Below are positions 8,661 through 17,345 of a stretch of 42,049 nt of DNA, in pieces. How positions within the stretch are numbered: position 1 is the first letter of the stretch; every line of letters begins with the position of its first letter. The notes under the pieces are model-generated. The model ran no database searches. It saw nothing but the letters and a program-made list of their open reading frames with translations, and was not told where the DNA came from. The position numbers were made by a program, and so were the translations under genes. This DNA comes from Zhongshania sp. (GTDB lineage: Bacteria > Pseudomonadota > Gammaproteobacteria > Pseudomonadales > Spongiibacteraceae), in NCBI RefSeq assembly GCF_029212375.1, contig NZ_JARGNU010000024.1:1-42049 (forward strand). The letters are read 5' to 3'.

Positions 8661-9658
8661 TAGTTAGTTTCCGCCAAGGGCTGTAGAGAAAGGCTAGATA
8701 AATCGATGCCAAATTGGGTTTTTATCCGAGTGCGGATGTCATCAGCTTGGTACTGCTGTTTGCCGCTGCCCTGATCGACCCAAATAGCGTGGCCAGAGTG
8801 GCCTTGGAATCCGTGTTGATACCAGTTAGAGCGCTGGTTGATGTTGATCTGCTGGGGCAGTGACTCTTCCGGCAGCGGGTCGGCGATCCTATAGCCTAAT
8901 TTAACCGCATTATAAAACCAGAGGGCCGCGACATCGGCGCGGCGATAATAATTGCCGAATAGGCAGCCGCTTTTGCGGCTTATCTCGCGGCATAGCGCAA
9001 CATCAAGCATGCAGCACCATTCGTTGATGCGACAGGCGAAATGTCCCTCGTCGGCGCTGAAACTAGCTGCTTTATCCGCTGATGGGGCGGTCATTGGCCA
9101 GTGCGGCGAGGGGCGGTAGCCGTCCATAATACGCTTGGGGTTGCAGCTGGTGGCGTGGCCGCAGCGCCAGCACTGGCCTAGATCACCAACGGCAGCGGTA
9201 TTGGGCTTGGCATTAATCGCTTGCAAGTATAAGCCGACGATATCGCGCCGAAACTCGACATCGTCATGAATAATGAACAGAAACTTCTTGTCGGTATTGT
9301 CGATGGCATACTGATAGCGCACATCGTCTTTGTTGTGGGTGCTGCTGTTGTAAAAGCGGTGAACTTTACTGATAAAAAACCACAGCCCCATGTATTTGGG
9401 GCGGTATTTCGCTAAGTAGATTTGCTTGACGCCCGCGGGCTTGGAATTAGACCTGAGGTGGATCTTCCACGGTTTAAAATACGCCCGTATGGTCTCGTTT
9501 TGGTAGTAGGCGAGTGTTGCGTCGCCTGAACAGTCGTCGTTGATATACACGGTGTCGATGCGGTCGCCAGCCACCGCTTTTAAGGTCATTAAGGTATAGA
9601 GCAATGACTCTGGCTTTTTGTAAGACTGCACTGCAACGTCGACTTTTGCGAATTCCAT
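8660..9658 (-). CDS. Glycosyltransferase, GT2-like
   Basis: The 332-aa protein begins VDVAVQSYKKPESLLYTLMTL, then YINDDCSGD and IIHDDVEFRRDIVGLYLQAI, which correspond to the donor-binding and DxD-type strands of a GT-A glycosyltransferase. The middle has several cysteines and histidines (CWRCGHATSC) that could bind metal. The C-terminal half (YYRRADVAALWFYNAVKLGYRI) keeps a GT2-like helix. It is more divergent than the other glycosyltransferases, and the donor is unknown. As it follows glf directly, galactofuranosyl transfer is a reasonable guess but no more. The ATG at 9658 is 39 bp after the glf stop. Confidence 0.72.
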   Translation of the reverse strand: MEFAKVDVAVQSYKKPESLLYTLMTLKAVAGDRIDTVYINDDCSGDATLAYYQNETIRAYFKPWKIHLRSNSKPAGVKQIYLAKYRPKYMGLWFFISKVHRFYNSSTHNKDDVRYQYAIDNTDKKFLFIIHDDVEFRRDIVGLYLQAINAKPNTAAVGDLGQCWRCGHATSCNPKRIMDGYRPSPHWPMTAPSADKAASFSADEGHFACRINEWCCMLDVALCREISRKSGCLFGNYYRRADVAALWFYNAVKLGYRIADPLPEESLPQQININQRSNWYQHGFQGHSGHAIWVDQGSGKQQYQADDIRTRIKTQFGIDLSSLSLQPLAETN

Positions 9659-9697
9659 TTTGTCGCCTTATAAAAAATTCATTGTGGACTATTCGCC

Positions 9698-10792
9698 TTA
9701 GCTCATGGATTGCAGGTCTTTTAGCGCGGAGCCGATAATCTGGTGCATATCGTAGTAGCGGTACTCGGCGAGGCGCCCGCCAAAAATGACCTTAGTGTCG
9801 GCCTTGGCCAGCGCGCGATAACGTCGGTAAAGACTGTCGTTAAGCTCATTGTTGATTGGGTAGTAGGGTTCCATGCCCTCCTGCCACTCAGCGGGGTATT
9901 CCCTAGTAATAATAGAGTGGGGGGTGTCCACGGGGTCGAAATGCTTGTGCTCAATGATGCGAGTATAGGGCACGTCGCGCGCCGTGTAATTGACCACAGC
10001 ATTGCCTTGAACATTGGGAATTTCATGGCGCTCAGATTCAAAGCGCAGGCTTCGGTACTCTAGCTTGCCAAATTGATAAGAGAAATATTGGTCGATTGGC
10101 CCAGTGTAAATAATGTGCTTAGCAAGGCTGCGATACTCCGCCTGCTTTGTAAAGAAATCGGTGTTGCAGCGCACCTCGATGCCGGTCAGCATTTTTTCAA
10201 TGATCTGCGTGTAGCCGCCAATGGGTATGCCTTGAAATTGGTCGTTAAAATAGTTGTTGTCGTAGGTGAAGCGCACCGGCAGCCGTTTGATGATAAAAGC
10301 AGGTAGCTCAGTGGCCGAGCGACCCCATTGCTTTTCGGTATAGCCTTTAACCAGTTTTTCGTAAATATCGCGGCCCACAAGGCTAATAGCTTGTTCTTCT
10401 AGATTGCCCGGCTCCCGACCGTCGAGTTCTTGGCGCTGCGCAGCGATCTTCGCTTGGGCTTCGGCTGGGGTGCGGCTGCCCCAAAGCTGATAAAAGGTGT
10501 TCATATTAAAGGGCAGGTTGTATATTTTGCCCTGATAATTAGCGACCGGCGAGTTGGTGTAGCGGTTGAAATCGGCAAATTGATTGATGTAATCCCAAAT
10601 CTCGCGGCTATTGGTGTGGAATATATGCGCGCCATAGCGGTGAACTTGAATGCCATCGACATTTTCGGTGTAAATATTGCCACCAATATGATCGCGTTTT
10701 TCGATGACCAGCACGCGTTTGCCGCGTTTTTTAAGTTCGTGAGCGCAGGTTGATCCGTAAAGGCCGCTGCCTACAATAAGGTAATCGTACAT
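9698..10792 (-). CDS. glf: UDP-galactopyranose mutase
   Basis: The 364-aa FAD protein interconverts UDP-Galp and UDP-Galf, the donor for galactofuranose in surface glycans. The sequence shows GSGLYGSTCA (FAD dinucleotide site at residues 8-13), VIEKRDHIGGN, YGAHIFHTN, NLPFNMNTFYQLWG, GYTEKQWG and the late YYPINNELN and FGGRLAEYRYYDMHQ motifs, all Glf hallmarks. Length is normal. It is the first gene of a minus-strand trio with the glycosyltransferase and the DUF4422 gene, so galactofuranose is probably part of this polymer. Confidence 0.96.
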   Translation of the reverse strand: MYDYLIVGSGLYGSTCAHELKKRGKRVLVIEKRDHIGGNIYTENVDGIQVHRYGAHIFHTNSREIWDYINQFADFNRYTNSPVANYQGKIYNLPFNMNTFYQLWGSRTPAEAQAKIAAQRQELDGREPGNLEEQAISLVGRDIYEKLVKGYTEKQWGRSATELPAFIIKRLPVRFTYDNNYFNDQFQGIPIGGYTQIIEKMLTGIEVRCNTDFFTKQAEYRSLAKHIIYTGPIDQYFSYQFGKLEYRSLRFESERHEIPNVQGNAVVNYTARDVPYTRIIEHKHFDPVDTPHSIITREYPAEWQEGMEPYYPINNELNDSLYRRYRALAKADTKVIFGGRLAEYRYYDMHQIIGSALKDLQSMS

Positions 10793-11391
10793 TGCTGGTT
10801 ACTCGCGGTCGTATAGTCGTTGGCTTGCATTGCATGCCCAAAATTAGAGCGCGTAATATAGCATTTCACTGCTTCAGTCTGCAGGTGTTTCTTAAAGCTA
10901 GCGCCGAGTCGGTGTGAGCACGGAAAACCGCGTATAATACCGCCTGCTCGGCAAGCTCGTTAGCGGCCTAGGGCCGCGTGCGTTGGGGTGGCAGGCATTG
11001 GCTCTTGGGGCCTACAATAAAACACTGCCATTAGTGCAAGGCCTTACATCATGGTGTTTAATCAAGGTGTACACCTATCACAACTCGGCATGGCAGCGAC
11101 GGTATGCGCTGCCGCCATTGCGTCGCTGGACTCAGCGCCAGCGGATGAACATAGCGTTGCTAGAACTGGCTGGCATACTTACTTGGTGCAGTACTGGTGG
11201 TTGATACAGAGAAAGTGAGTATGGCCTGCCATATTGATGAGTATTTGTTCCCGCGTATTGAGACTTTATTTTCGTAATAGCGACTGCTAAGAGCGGATCG
11301 CAATGGTAATTATTGGTTTGGTGAAACAGGTCGGAGCTGACGCTAAGGTAAAAAGTGCAGAGCCTGCTTTGGTGCGCTAGGAGGAGTTTGC
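10793..11391. other. 599-bp intergenic region between divergent glf and the KpsS-like gene
   Basis: No convincing gene is visible. It must hold the promoters for glf (leftward) and for the gene at 11392 (rightward). A perfect TATAAT is at 10933-10938 without a good -35, followed by a GC hairpin GCGGCC-TAG-GGCCGC at 10963-10977 that lacks a T-tract. A 73-codon frame at 10983-11204 has no family resemblance and is probably chance. The long leader before 11392 could carry regulation, but I see no known element. Confidence 0.6.
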
Positions 11392-12423
11392 GTGAAAATC
11401 CTATTTACTTTAGGTGTTTATCAAAAGGATCGCCCCGAGCGCTGGGCTTCAAAACACAGTGTTTTTGCGGGCTTGTCAAACTCGCTCGCCAAGCTTGGCC
11501 ATGACATTTTTTTTTACTGTAATAAAAAGTCCGTTAAACCTCGATTTATTACTGCAAATGATCGCTATTATTTTGAAGGCGAAGCGAGCTTGGCAGAGGT
11601 CGTAACAAAGCATGATATTCGCTGTGTGGTTATTTGGGGCGGGCGCACCGCGGCGGATGACCGCGTGAGATCGGAATGCCCCGCCGATACCAAGTTTGTT
11701 TACGCGGAGGCCGGTTGGTTTCCGCAATCGCGAACCTGCTATTTCAGTGATTTTGGCACTAATGCAAGTGCTCGATTTGTAATGGAAGGGCTGGTGCCGC
11801 ATCAGTTCGATAAACCCAAATTTATGCGCGCTAGACGAAAAATTTTGCTGTCGTCTATTGGGTTTTTGAATTACGTAAAGTTGGGGGAGTTTTTCCAAAC
11901 CAAAAAATTCGATTCCTCAAAGCCAATATTTGTCCCCTTACAAGATGAGGCAGACACCAATATAGTGTTGTCGTCGCCAGTGGAAAAAATGGCCGATTTC
12001 ATTAATACGCTGGTTGCACGCTATCCAACTGTCCAGTTTGTGGTTCGCCCCCATCCGCGAGCGAGCTATACCGATTTACCGTTACACGCCAATGTGAGCT
12101 ACCAAAGCGCCCAAATTAGCCCGTATACCCATTTTGCAGAATACGGTGGCGTTGTTGGTATCAATTCCACCATGCTGCTTCAATATGCCTTGCTTGGCGT
12201 GCCTGTTGCGGGAGTAGGGCAGGGGATTGCGACTGGCAGCGGCGCGTATTTTGACCTGCCTTACGATCAGTTGCCCGAGCAGCTAGATGAAATAACGTAT
12301 GACATAAATTCATCTGCGAAATTTTTTGATTATTTACTGCGAAATAAGCAGCTCGATGTGAAAAAGTTACGAAATGCAAAATACGTGAGTAAATCGTATT
12401 TGATGCGTAATTTTAGCATCTAA
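11392..12423 (+). CDS. Capsule-synthesis family protein (KpsS/KpsC-like GT-B glycosyltransferase)
   Basis: The 343-aa protein carries the second-half signature of the capsule polysaccharide synthesis family: FVPLQDEADTNI, FVVRPHPRASY and GGVVGINSTMLLQYALLGVPVAGVGQG. In KpsC/KpsS these segments form the nucleotide-sugar site of Kdo transferases. No further Kdo or export genes (kps) are in the window, so transfer of another sugar is equally possible. The start is GTG at 11392, supported by AGGAGGAG at 11379-11386. It stands alone between a 600-bp leader and the SulP promoter region. A weak 6-bp hairpin follows at 12440-12461. Confidence 0.75.
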   Translation: MKILFTLGVYQKDRPERWASKHSVFAGLSNSLAKLGHDIFFYCNKKSVKPRFITANDRYYFEGEASLAEVVTKHDIRCVVIWGGRTAADDRVRSECPADTKFVYAEAGWFPQSRTCYFSDFGTNASARFVMEGLVPHQFDKPKFMRARRKILLSSIGFLNYVKLGEFFQTKKFDSSKPIFVPLQDEADTNIVLSSPVEKMADFINTLVARYPTVQFVVRPHPRASYTDLPLHANVSYQSAQISPYTHFAEYGGVVGINSTMLLQYALLGVPVAGVGQGIATGSGAYFDLPYDQLPEQLDEITYDINSSAKFFDYLLRNKQLDVKKLRNAKYVSKSYLMRNFSI

Positions 12424-12522
12424 GGGTAAACCGCCAACCACGGCAGTTAAGTCCTTGCCGTTAGCTTTATTACTTAACAGTGGCTAGCGCTTGAGGGTTT
12501 GGCCATTGTTGGAGTGGCATTA

Positions 12523-12539
12523 ATTATACAGTGTATAAT
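12523..12539. promoter_or_regulatory. 17-bp perfect palindrome overlapping a TATAAT box upstream of the SulP gene
   Basis: ATTATACA-G-TGTATAAT is a perfect inverted repeat whose right end is the sequence TATAAT (12534-12539), a consensus -10 about 53 bp before the SulP start. The nearest -35 (TTGGAG, 12509-12514) is weak and 19 bp away, as expected for an activated or repressed promoter. A dimeric regulator bound here would cover the -10. The regulator is not identifiable. Confidence 0.5.
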
Positions 12540-12592
12540 GCCCGCTCTTTACGCAAGCTTGCTTGTGCTCTCCTATAAATTCTAGGTTAATT

Positions 12593-14086
12593 ATGCTTTT
12601 GTTATCGAAGAAAGAAGACTGGCTGGGTAATGTCCGTGGAGACGTTCTCGCCGGTTTGGTTGTTGCTCTTGCCCTCATTCCTGAGGCTATTGCCTTTTCT
12701 ATTATTGCCGGCGTAGACCCTAAAATTGGCCTTTACGCCTCATTTTGTATTGCAGTGGTAACGGCAATTGTTGGCGGGCGGCCTGGTATGATCTCGGCGG
12801 CCACCGGTGCCATGGCCCTGTTGATGGTGACCTTGGTAAAAGATCACGGTTTACAGTATTTGCTGGCCGCGACCTTATTAACGGGGCTTTTTCAGATCGT
12901 TGCCGGCTATTTTAAGCTTGGCCAGCTAATGAGCTTTGTGTCGCGCTCGGTGGTCACCGGTTTTGTGAACGCCTTGGCTATACTCATTTTTATGGCGCAA
13001 TTGCCTGAGCTAACCAATGTTACCTGGCATGTCTACGCGATGACCGCCGCGGGGCTTGGGGTGATTTATTTATTCCCGCTGCTGCCGGTGATTGGCAAGG
13101 TTATCCCTTCGCCGCTGGTTTGTATTCTGAGCTTGACCGCATTTAGCTTGTTGGTGGGGCTGGATATTCGCACCGTTGGCGATATGGGCGAACTGCCCGA
13201 CACCCTACCCATTTTTCTGTGGCCAGAAGTGCCACTGAATATGGAAACCCTCGCCATTATCTTTCCATACTCAGCGGCCCTAGCGGTGGTTGGCTTGTTA
13301 GAGTCGTTGATGACGGCAACGATTGTTGACGATTTAACCGATACCGGCAGTGATAAAAATCGCGAGTGTAAGGGTCAGGGTGTCGCCAATATATTTTCTG
13401 GCTTACTCGGCGGTATGGCCGGTTGCGCCATGATTGGTCAGTCGGTCATTAACGTAAAATCCGGTGGTCGCGGCCGGCTGTCAACCATGGTTGCCGGGGT
13501 AATGTTATTGACCATGGTGGTGTTTTTAAGCGATCTGGTGTCGATCATCCCAATGGCGGCACTGGTTGCTGTTATGATCATGGTGTCGATTGGTACTTTT
13601 AATTGGGGCTCAGTGACCAATTTAAAATCTAATCCTCTGTCGAGTAATGTGGTGATGATTGCCACGGTTGCCGTGGTGGTATGGACGCACAACCTAGCCT
13701 TTGGGGTATTTGTTGGCGTGTTGTTGGCGGCATTGTTCTTTGCCAATAAAGTTAGCCACTTTATGTATGTAGATAGCCACTTGGATGGCGACAGTGGCGC
13801 GCGTCGTTACAGCGTGATTGGCCAAGTATTCTTTAACTCAGCCGACAAATTTACTGCCTTTTTCGACTTTAAAGAAGCCAATGAGAAAGTGATTATCGAC
13901 CTGAGCCGCGCCCATTTTTGGGATGTATCGGCCGTGGCTGCGCTAGATAAAGTCGTATTGAAATTTCGGCGCGAAGGGGCCGATGTTGCATTAATTGGTT
14001 TGAATGAAGCCAGCGAAACCATCGTCGACCGCTTTGGGGTTCACGATAAGCCAGAAGAAATTGAAAAAGTTCTCGGAGGGCACTAA
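12593..14086 (+). CDS. SulP-family inorganic anion transporter with C-terminal STAS domain
   Basis: The 497-aa inner-membrane protein begins with [35 protein letters not shown], covering the SulP signature in its first membrane segments. It has roughly ten to twelve hydrophobic segments up to residue 400. A STAS domain follows ([37 protein letters not shown]). SulP proteins carry sulfate, bicarbonate or other anions, mostly with Na+ or H+; the substrate here is not known. I place the start at the ATG at 12593; a GTG at 12563 is in frame. The stop overlaps the ATG of the UspA gene (TAATG), a pairing that suggests the Usp protein regulates or senses transport. Confidence 0.92.
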   Translation: MLLLSKKEDWLGNVRGDVLAGLVVALALIPEAIAFSIIAGVDPKIGLYASFCIAVVTAIVGGRPGMISAATGAMALLMVTLVKDHGLQYLLAATLLTGLFQIVAGYFKLGQLMSFVSRSVVTGFVNALAILIFMAQLPELTNVTWHVYAMTAAGLGVIYLFPLLPVIGKVIPSPLVCILSLTAFSLLVGLDIRTVGDMGELPDTLPIFLWPEVPLNMETLAIIFPYSAALAVVGLLESLMTATIVDDLTDTGSDKNRECKGQGVANIFSGLLGGMAGCAMIGQSVINVKSGGRGRLSTMVAGVMLLTMVVFLSDLVSIIPMAALVAVMIMVSIGTFNWGSVTNLKSNPLSSNVVMIATVAVVVWTHNLAFGVFVGVLLAALFFANKVSHFMYVDSHLDGDSGARRYSVIGQVFFNSADKFTAFFDFKEANEKVIIDLSRAHFWDVSAVAALDKVVLKFRREGADVALIGLNEASETIVDRFGVHDKPEEIEKVLGGH

Positions 14087-14937
14087 TGAATAATAATTAC
14101 ATACTTGGCTGTATCGACGGCGCGAGTCTAACAACAGCCGTATGCGACTACACGGCTTGGCTGGCGGGTAAAACTGGCGCACCGGTAAAGTTACTGCACA
14201 ACCTAGAACATCGTCCGCAGGCGCCACTTGCCGACCTCAGTGGCAGTATTGGCCTTGGCAGCCAAGAAGAGTTGCTACAAGAGCTGATTAACGTTGAGCA
14301 GCATCGCAGTCGGCTATTGCTGGAAAAGGGCAAATTAATGCTAGAAGCGGCCCGCCAGCGGGTAGCGGCCGGTGGGGTAAGTAATATCGAGACGTGGCAG
14401 CGCAACGGCAGCTTGCAAGAAACCCTGATCGAACACGAACAAGATATTCGTATTTTGGTGATGGGTGCCCGCGGTGAGGAGCACCGCGAAGGTCAGCTTG
14501 GCGCGCATCTCGAAACCGTTATCCGCTCGCTACATAAGCCGGTGTTGGTGGTAAATAAGGCCTTTTCAGCGCCGCAGAAAATCATGCTGGCCTACGACGG
14601 TGAAGAAGCATCGCGCAAGGCGCTCAATATGGTGGTGTCTAGTCCGGCGCTGCGCGATATTCATTGTCACCTCGTGTATGCCGGAGATGATGTCAGTGCA
14701 GAGAGCCTGCTCGCAGAAGCATCGGCTAATTTGACCCAAGGCGGGGTTGCCCATCAAATTGTGCATTTGCCAAAGGGGCGCAGCGAAGAGCAGCTATGCC
14801 AATATCAGGCTCAGCAAAATATCGATCTCACGGTAATGGGTGCTTATAGTCATCATCCCTTGCGCGGCATATTGCTTGGTAGTCTTACCGCCAAAATGCT
14901 ACAGAAAACCCAGCAACCCTTACTGCTATTACGGTAA
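14086..14937 (+). CDS. Universal stress protein with two Usp domains
   Basis: The 283-aa protein is a tandem of two UspA folds. Domain 1 (about 1-155) ends VMGARGEEHREGQLGAHLETVIRSLHKPVLVV. Domain 2 (about 160-283) starts KIMLAYDGEEASRKAL and ends VMGAYSHHPLRGILLGSLTAKML, close to the G-x2-G-x9-G(S/T) ATP-binding pattern. The cytoplasmic role is unknown. Its start overlaps the stop of the SulP gene, so the two are co-translated. The pair SulP-Usp recurs in proteobacteria, which supports a functional link. Confidence 0.9.
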   Translation: MNNNYILGCIDGASLTTAVCDYTAWLAGKTGAPVKLLHNLEHRPQAPLADLSGSIGLGSQEELLQELINVEQHRSRLLLEKGKLMLEAARQRVAAGGVSNIETWQRNGSLQETLIEHEQDIRILVMGARGEEHREGQLGAHLETVIRSLHKPVLVVNKAFSAPQKIMLAYDGEEASRKALNMVVSSPALRDIHCHLVYAGDDVSAESLLAEASANLTQGGVAHQIVHLPKGRSEEQLCQYQAQQNIDLTVMGAYSHHPLRGILLGSLTAKMLQKTQQPLLLLR

Positions 14938-15259
14938 TCCCTTCTTTGGTTCGGCGCGCGGTGGTCATTTTGGCCACCGCGCCTTGGCGCAGCTAACGCA
15001 AACAGCTTATTATTTTTGTGTCGTAGTGGCTGGCGGCGGCTTAACTGTGGCCTTTAAGTGTGATCTGTCTCTCATTTTGAGTTTGGTTTGGTTTTGTTTG
15101 TCTCCTATTATTGCGGCTCGTGAATTTATGCAAAGTTTGAGCGCAACATCGAGCCAAGGACTGCGGCCGATTAAACGCATACTGGAGCTGCGAATGTCCT
15201 TTCTTGAATGTTATCCACGCATAGCGCTTACGCCAATTTACATTAGTTAGGAACCATCA
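14938..15259. other. 322-bp intergenic region with a GC-rich hairpin
   Basis: A strong stem GCGCGGTGG / CCACCGCGC with a 9-nt loop lies at 14956-14982, right after the Usp stop. Only two Ts follow, so it is a doubtful intrinsic terminator. A reading frame running through the rest of the gap overlaps the Usp gene and has no family resemblance. The acyltransferase promoter must lie here, but I see no clear -35/-10 pair. Confidence 0.5.
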
Positions 15260-17281
15260 TTGCACTATCGAGCTGATATTGACGGCCTGCGCGCGCTGGC
15301 CATTGTTCCCGTCATTCTTTTTCACGCTGGCGTGAACATTTTTTCGGGCGGGTATATTGGCGTCGATGTGTTCTTTGTTATTAGTGGCTACCTAATAACT
15401 CATATGATTCTTAGCGATATGGATAAGGGCAGTTTTAGCCTCGCGAATTTTTATGAGCGTCGCGCCCGCCGTATTTTACCTGCGCTGTTTTTAGTGGTAT
15501 TCGCCTGTATTTTACCCGCCTGGTATTGGCTGGTGCCAATCGATATGAGCAGCTTTGCGAAAAGCCTCATTGCGGTGCCGAGCTTCCTCTCTAACATGCA
15601 ATTCTGGCAAGAGAGCGGTTACTTTGAACGCAGCACCGAGCTTAAACCGCTGCTCCACACCTGGAGTTTGGGGGTGGAAGAGCAGTACTACCTGCTGTTT
15701 CCGTTGTTAATTTTAGGCTGTTGGCGGCTTGGTAAACGGCGCATAAATTTAATGCTGCTCGCCATGGCGATGGCCAGCCTATTGTTGTCGCGTTGGGCTG
15801 CCCACAAAGCACCAGAGGCCAATTTTTACCTTTTACCGATGCGCGCTTGGGAAATATTTAGCGGCGCGTTCATTGCCTTTTATTATAATCGGGGCGGCGT
15901 GCTAAAGGCCTCGCTTCGAGTGCGCCAGTGTTTGGGTGTTTTTGGTTTATTCATGCTGCTATTGGGTATGTTTATTTACGACCGCGACACGCGTTATCCC
16001 GGATTTTACGCCCTGTTGCCAGTGCTGGGCACGGTATTAATTATTTTATATTCTGCGCCGGGTACCTTGGTTTACCGGCTGCTTAGCGCCCGCGTTTTTG
16101 TTGGCATGGGGCTGCTAAGTTACGGGGCGTATTTGTGGCATCAACCGCTGTTTGCGTTTGCCCGCTATTATTATATTTTTCAGGGCGAGCCGCCGGTGTG
16201 GCTTATGGCGCTGCTGATGTTACTCTGCCTTGTTTTGGCTTATTTCTCGCGGCGTTTTATTGAAGAACCGTTTCGCAACAAAGCGCGGGTCAGTTCAAAA
16301 GCCTTTAGCGCCACGGCGATATTGGCGGCCCTTGTGCTAATGGGTGCGGGTGCATTTGGGCTTGCCGATAAGGGCAATATATTCCGCTTTGCCCCCGACC
16401 TGTTAAACACCGTTGACAGCGCCCGCAATAGTCGCAGCCCACTCGCAGAGACCTGCCGAACCGATGCCGGTGAGGAATATCATATTCCCCAAGCTGAATG
16501 TTGGTATGGCAGCGGCCAGAAAAAAATACTGATGTGGGGCGATAGTCACATTGACAATACCGCGCCGCAATTGGCAGATTACCTGCCCCAAGCGACGATC
16601 TACCACGCGGGCTATGCCTCGTGTCCGCCAGTTAAGGGCATCCATCGAATCGACATTGATTATTCCGACTGCGCGGCCTATACCGCCAAAGTGTGGCAGT
16701 GGGCAAAGACCCAAGACTTTGATGCTATTGTGCTTAGTGCACGCTGGCGAGTATTTGCAGAGGCGAGCAAATTTAATAATGGCGAGGGTGGAATAGAAGA
16801 TTTTGTTGTTAATTTTGTCCCTGATACGCCATACGTCAATGAGCAGGAACGTAGGGCGGGCGTATTGGCCGCTTTTCAAACCTCAATTGCCGAGTTGGCC
16901 GATGAGTTTGCAGCGTTGCCAATATTTTTGGTGTATCAAATCCCCGAGGCCGGCGCAGACGTACCCGACCTATATTTGCGCGCAGCCTCGCGGGCGAGTG
17001 AAGCCATTATGTTAAGTACCAGTTACGAGGTTTACCAAGCGGCCAACCGCCTGTCGAGCGCCACCCTAAACAGTATAAATAAGCCGAATATTCACCGCAT
17101 TTACCCAGATAAAGCACTTTGTAATACCGCCCTTGCCGGACGTTGCCTATTGGCACAGGGCAAAGACATTTTCTATTTAGACGACGATCACCTGTCGTAC
17201 CAAGGCGCGGCCGTGGTCGCTAAATATTACGCCGAGATAATCGCGCCTAGCTTAGCGACGCGCGGCGCTGCAAAACCGTAA
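15260..17281 (+). CDS. OafA/YrhL-like O-acyltransferase with C-terminal SGNH domain
   Basis: The 673-aa protein begins HYRADIDGLRALAIVPVILFHAG, the standard start of the acyltransferase-3 family. It has about ten membrane segments to residue 370, with the family blocks GYIGVDVFFVISGYLIT, FYERRARRILPAL and LHTWSLGVEEQYY. The periplasmic C-terminal third is an SGNH hydrolase-like domain: MWGDSHIDNTAPQL (nucleophile Ser) and LDDDHLSYQGAAVV (Asp/His pair). Such proteins O-acetylate polysaccharide at the periplasmic side, which fits the nearby glycan locus. The start is TTG at 15260 with AGGA 7 nt upstream. It converges on a second acyltransferase of the same design. Confidence 0.93.
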   Translation: MHYRADIDGLRALAIVPVILFHAGVNIFSGGYIGVDVFFVISGYLITHMILSDMDKGSFSLANFYERRARRILPALFLVVFACILPAWYWLVPIDMSSFAKSLIAVPSFLSNMQFWQESGYFERSTELKPLLHTWSLGVEEQYYLLFPLLILGCWRLGKRRINLMLLAMAMASLLLSRWAAHKAPEANFYLLPMRAWEIFSGAFIAFYYNRGGVLKASLRVRQCLGVFGLFMLLLGMFIYDRDTRYPGFYALLPVLGTVLIILYSAPGTLVYRLLSARVFVGMGLLSYGAYLWHQPLFAFARYYYIFQGEPPVWLMALLMLLCLVLAYFSRRFIEEPFRNKARVSSKAFSATAILAALVLMGAGAFGLADKGNIFRFAPDLLNTVDSARNSRSPLAETCRTDAGEEYHIPQAECWYGSGQKKILMWGDSHIDNTAPQLADYLPQATIYHAGYASCPPVKGIHRIDIDYSDCAAYTAKVWQWAKTQDFDAIVLSARWRVFAEASKFNNGEGGIEDFVVNFVPDTPYVNEQERRAGVLAAFQTSIAELADEFAALPIFLVYQIPEAGADVPDLYLRAASRASEAIMLSTSYEVYQAANRLSSATLNSINKPNIHRIYPDKALCNTALAGRCLLAQGKDIFYLDDDHLSYQGAAVVAKYYAEIIAPSLATRGAAKP

Positions 17282-17345
17282 GCCGTGCCCGAGCGCAATA
17301 CACTAACAGCGCAATGCACTAACATTGCGGCTGCTCGCGCTATCG

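Noticed and set aside
10983-11204. 73-codon frame in the glf / KpsS-like intergenic region
   Set aside because: No family resemblance, no ribosome binding site, unusual composition; treated as chance.
14840-15250. 136-codon frame after the Usp gene
   Set aside because: It begins inside the Usp gene in another frame and has no recognisable sequence.
17310-17329. Hairpin CGCAATG-CACTAA-CATTGCG between the convergent acyltransferases as terminator
   Set aside because: Seven-bp stem without a T run in either direction; may be chance from the local duplication of GCAAT(A/G)CACTAACA.
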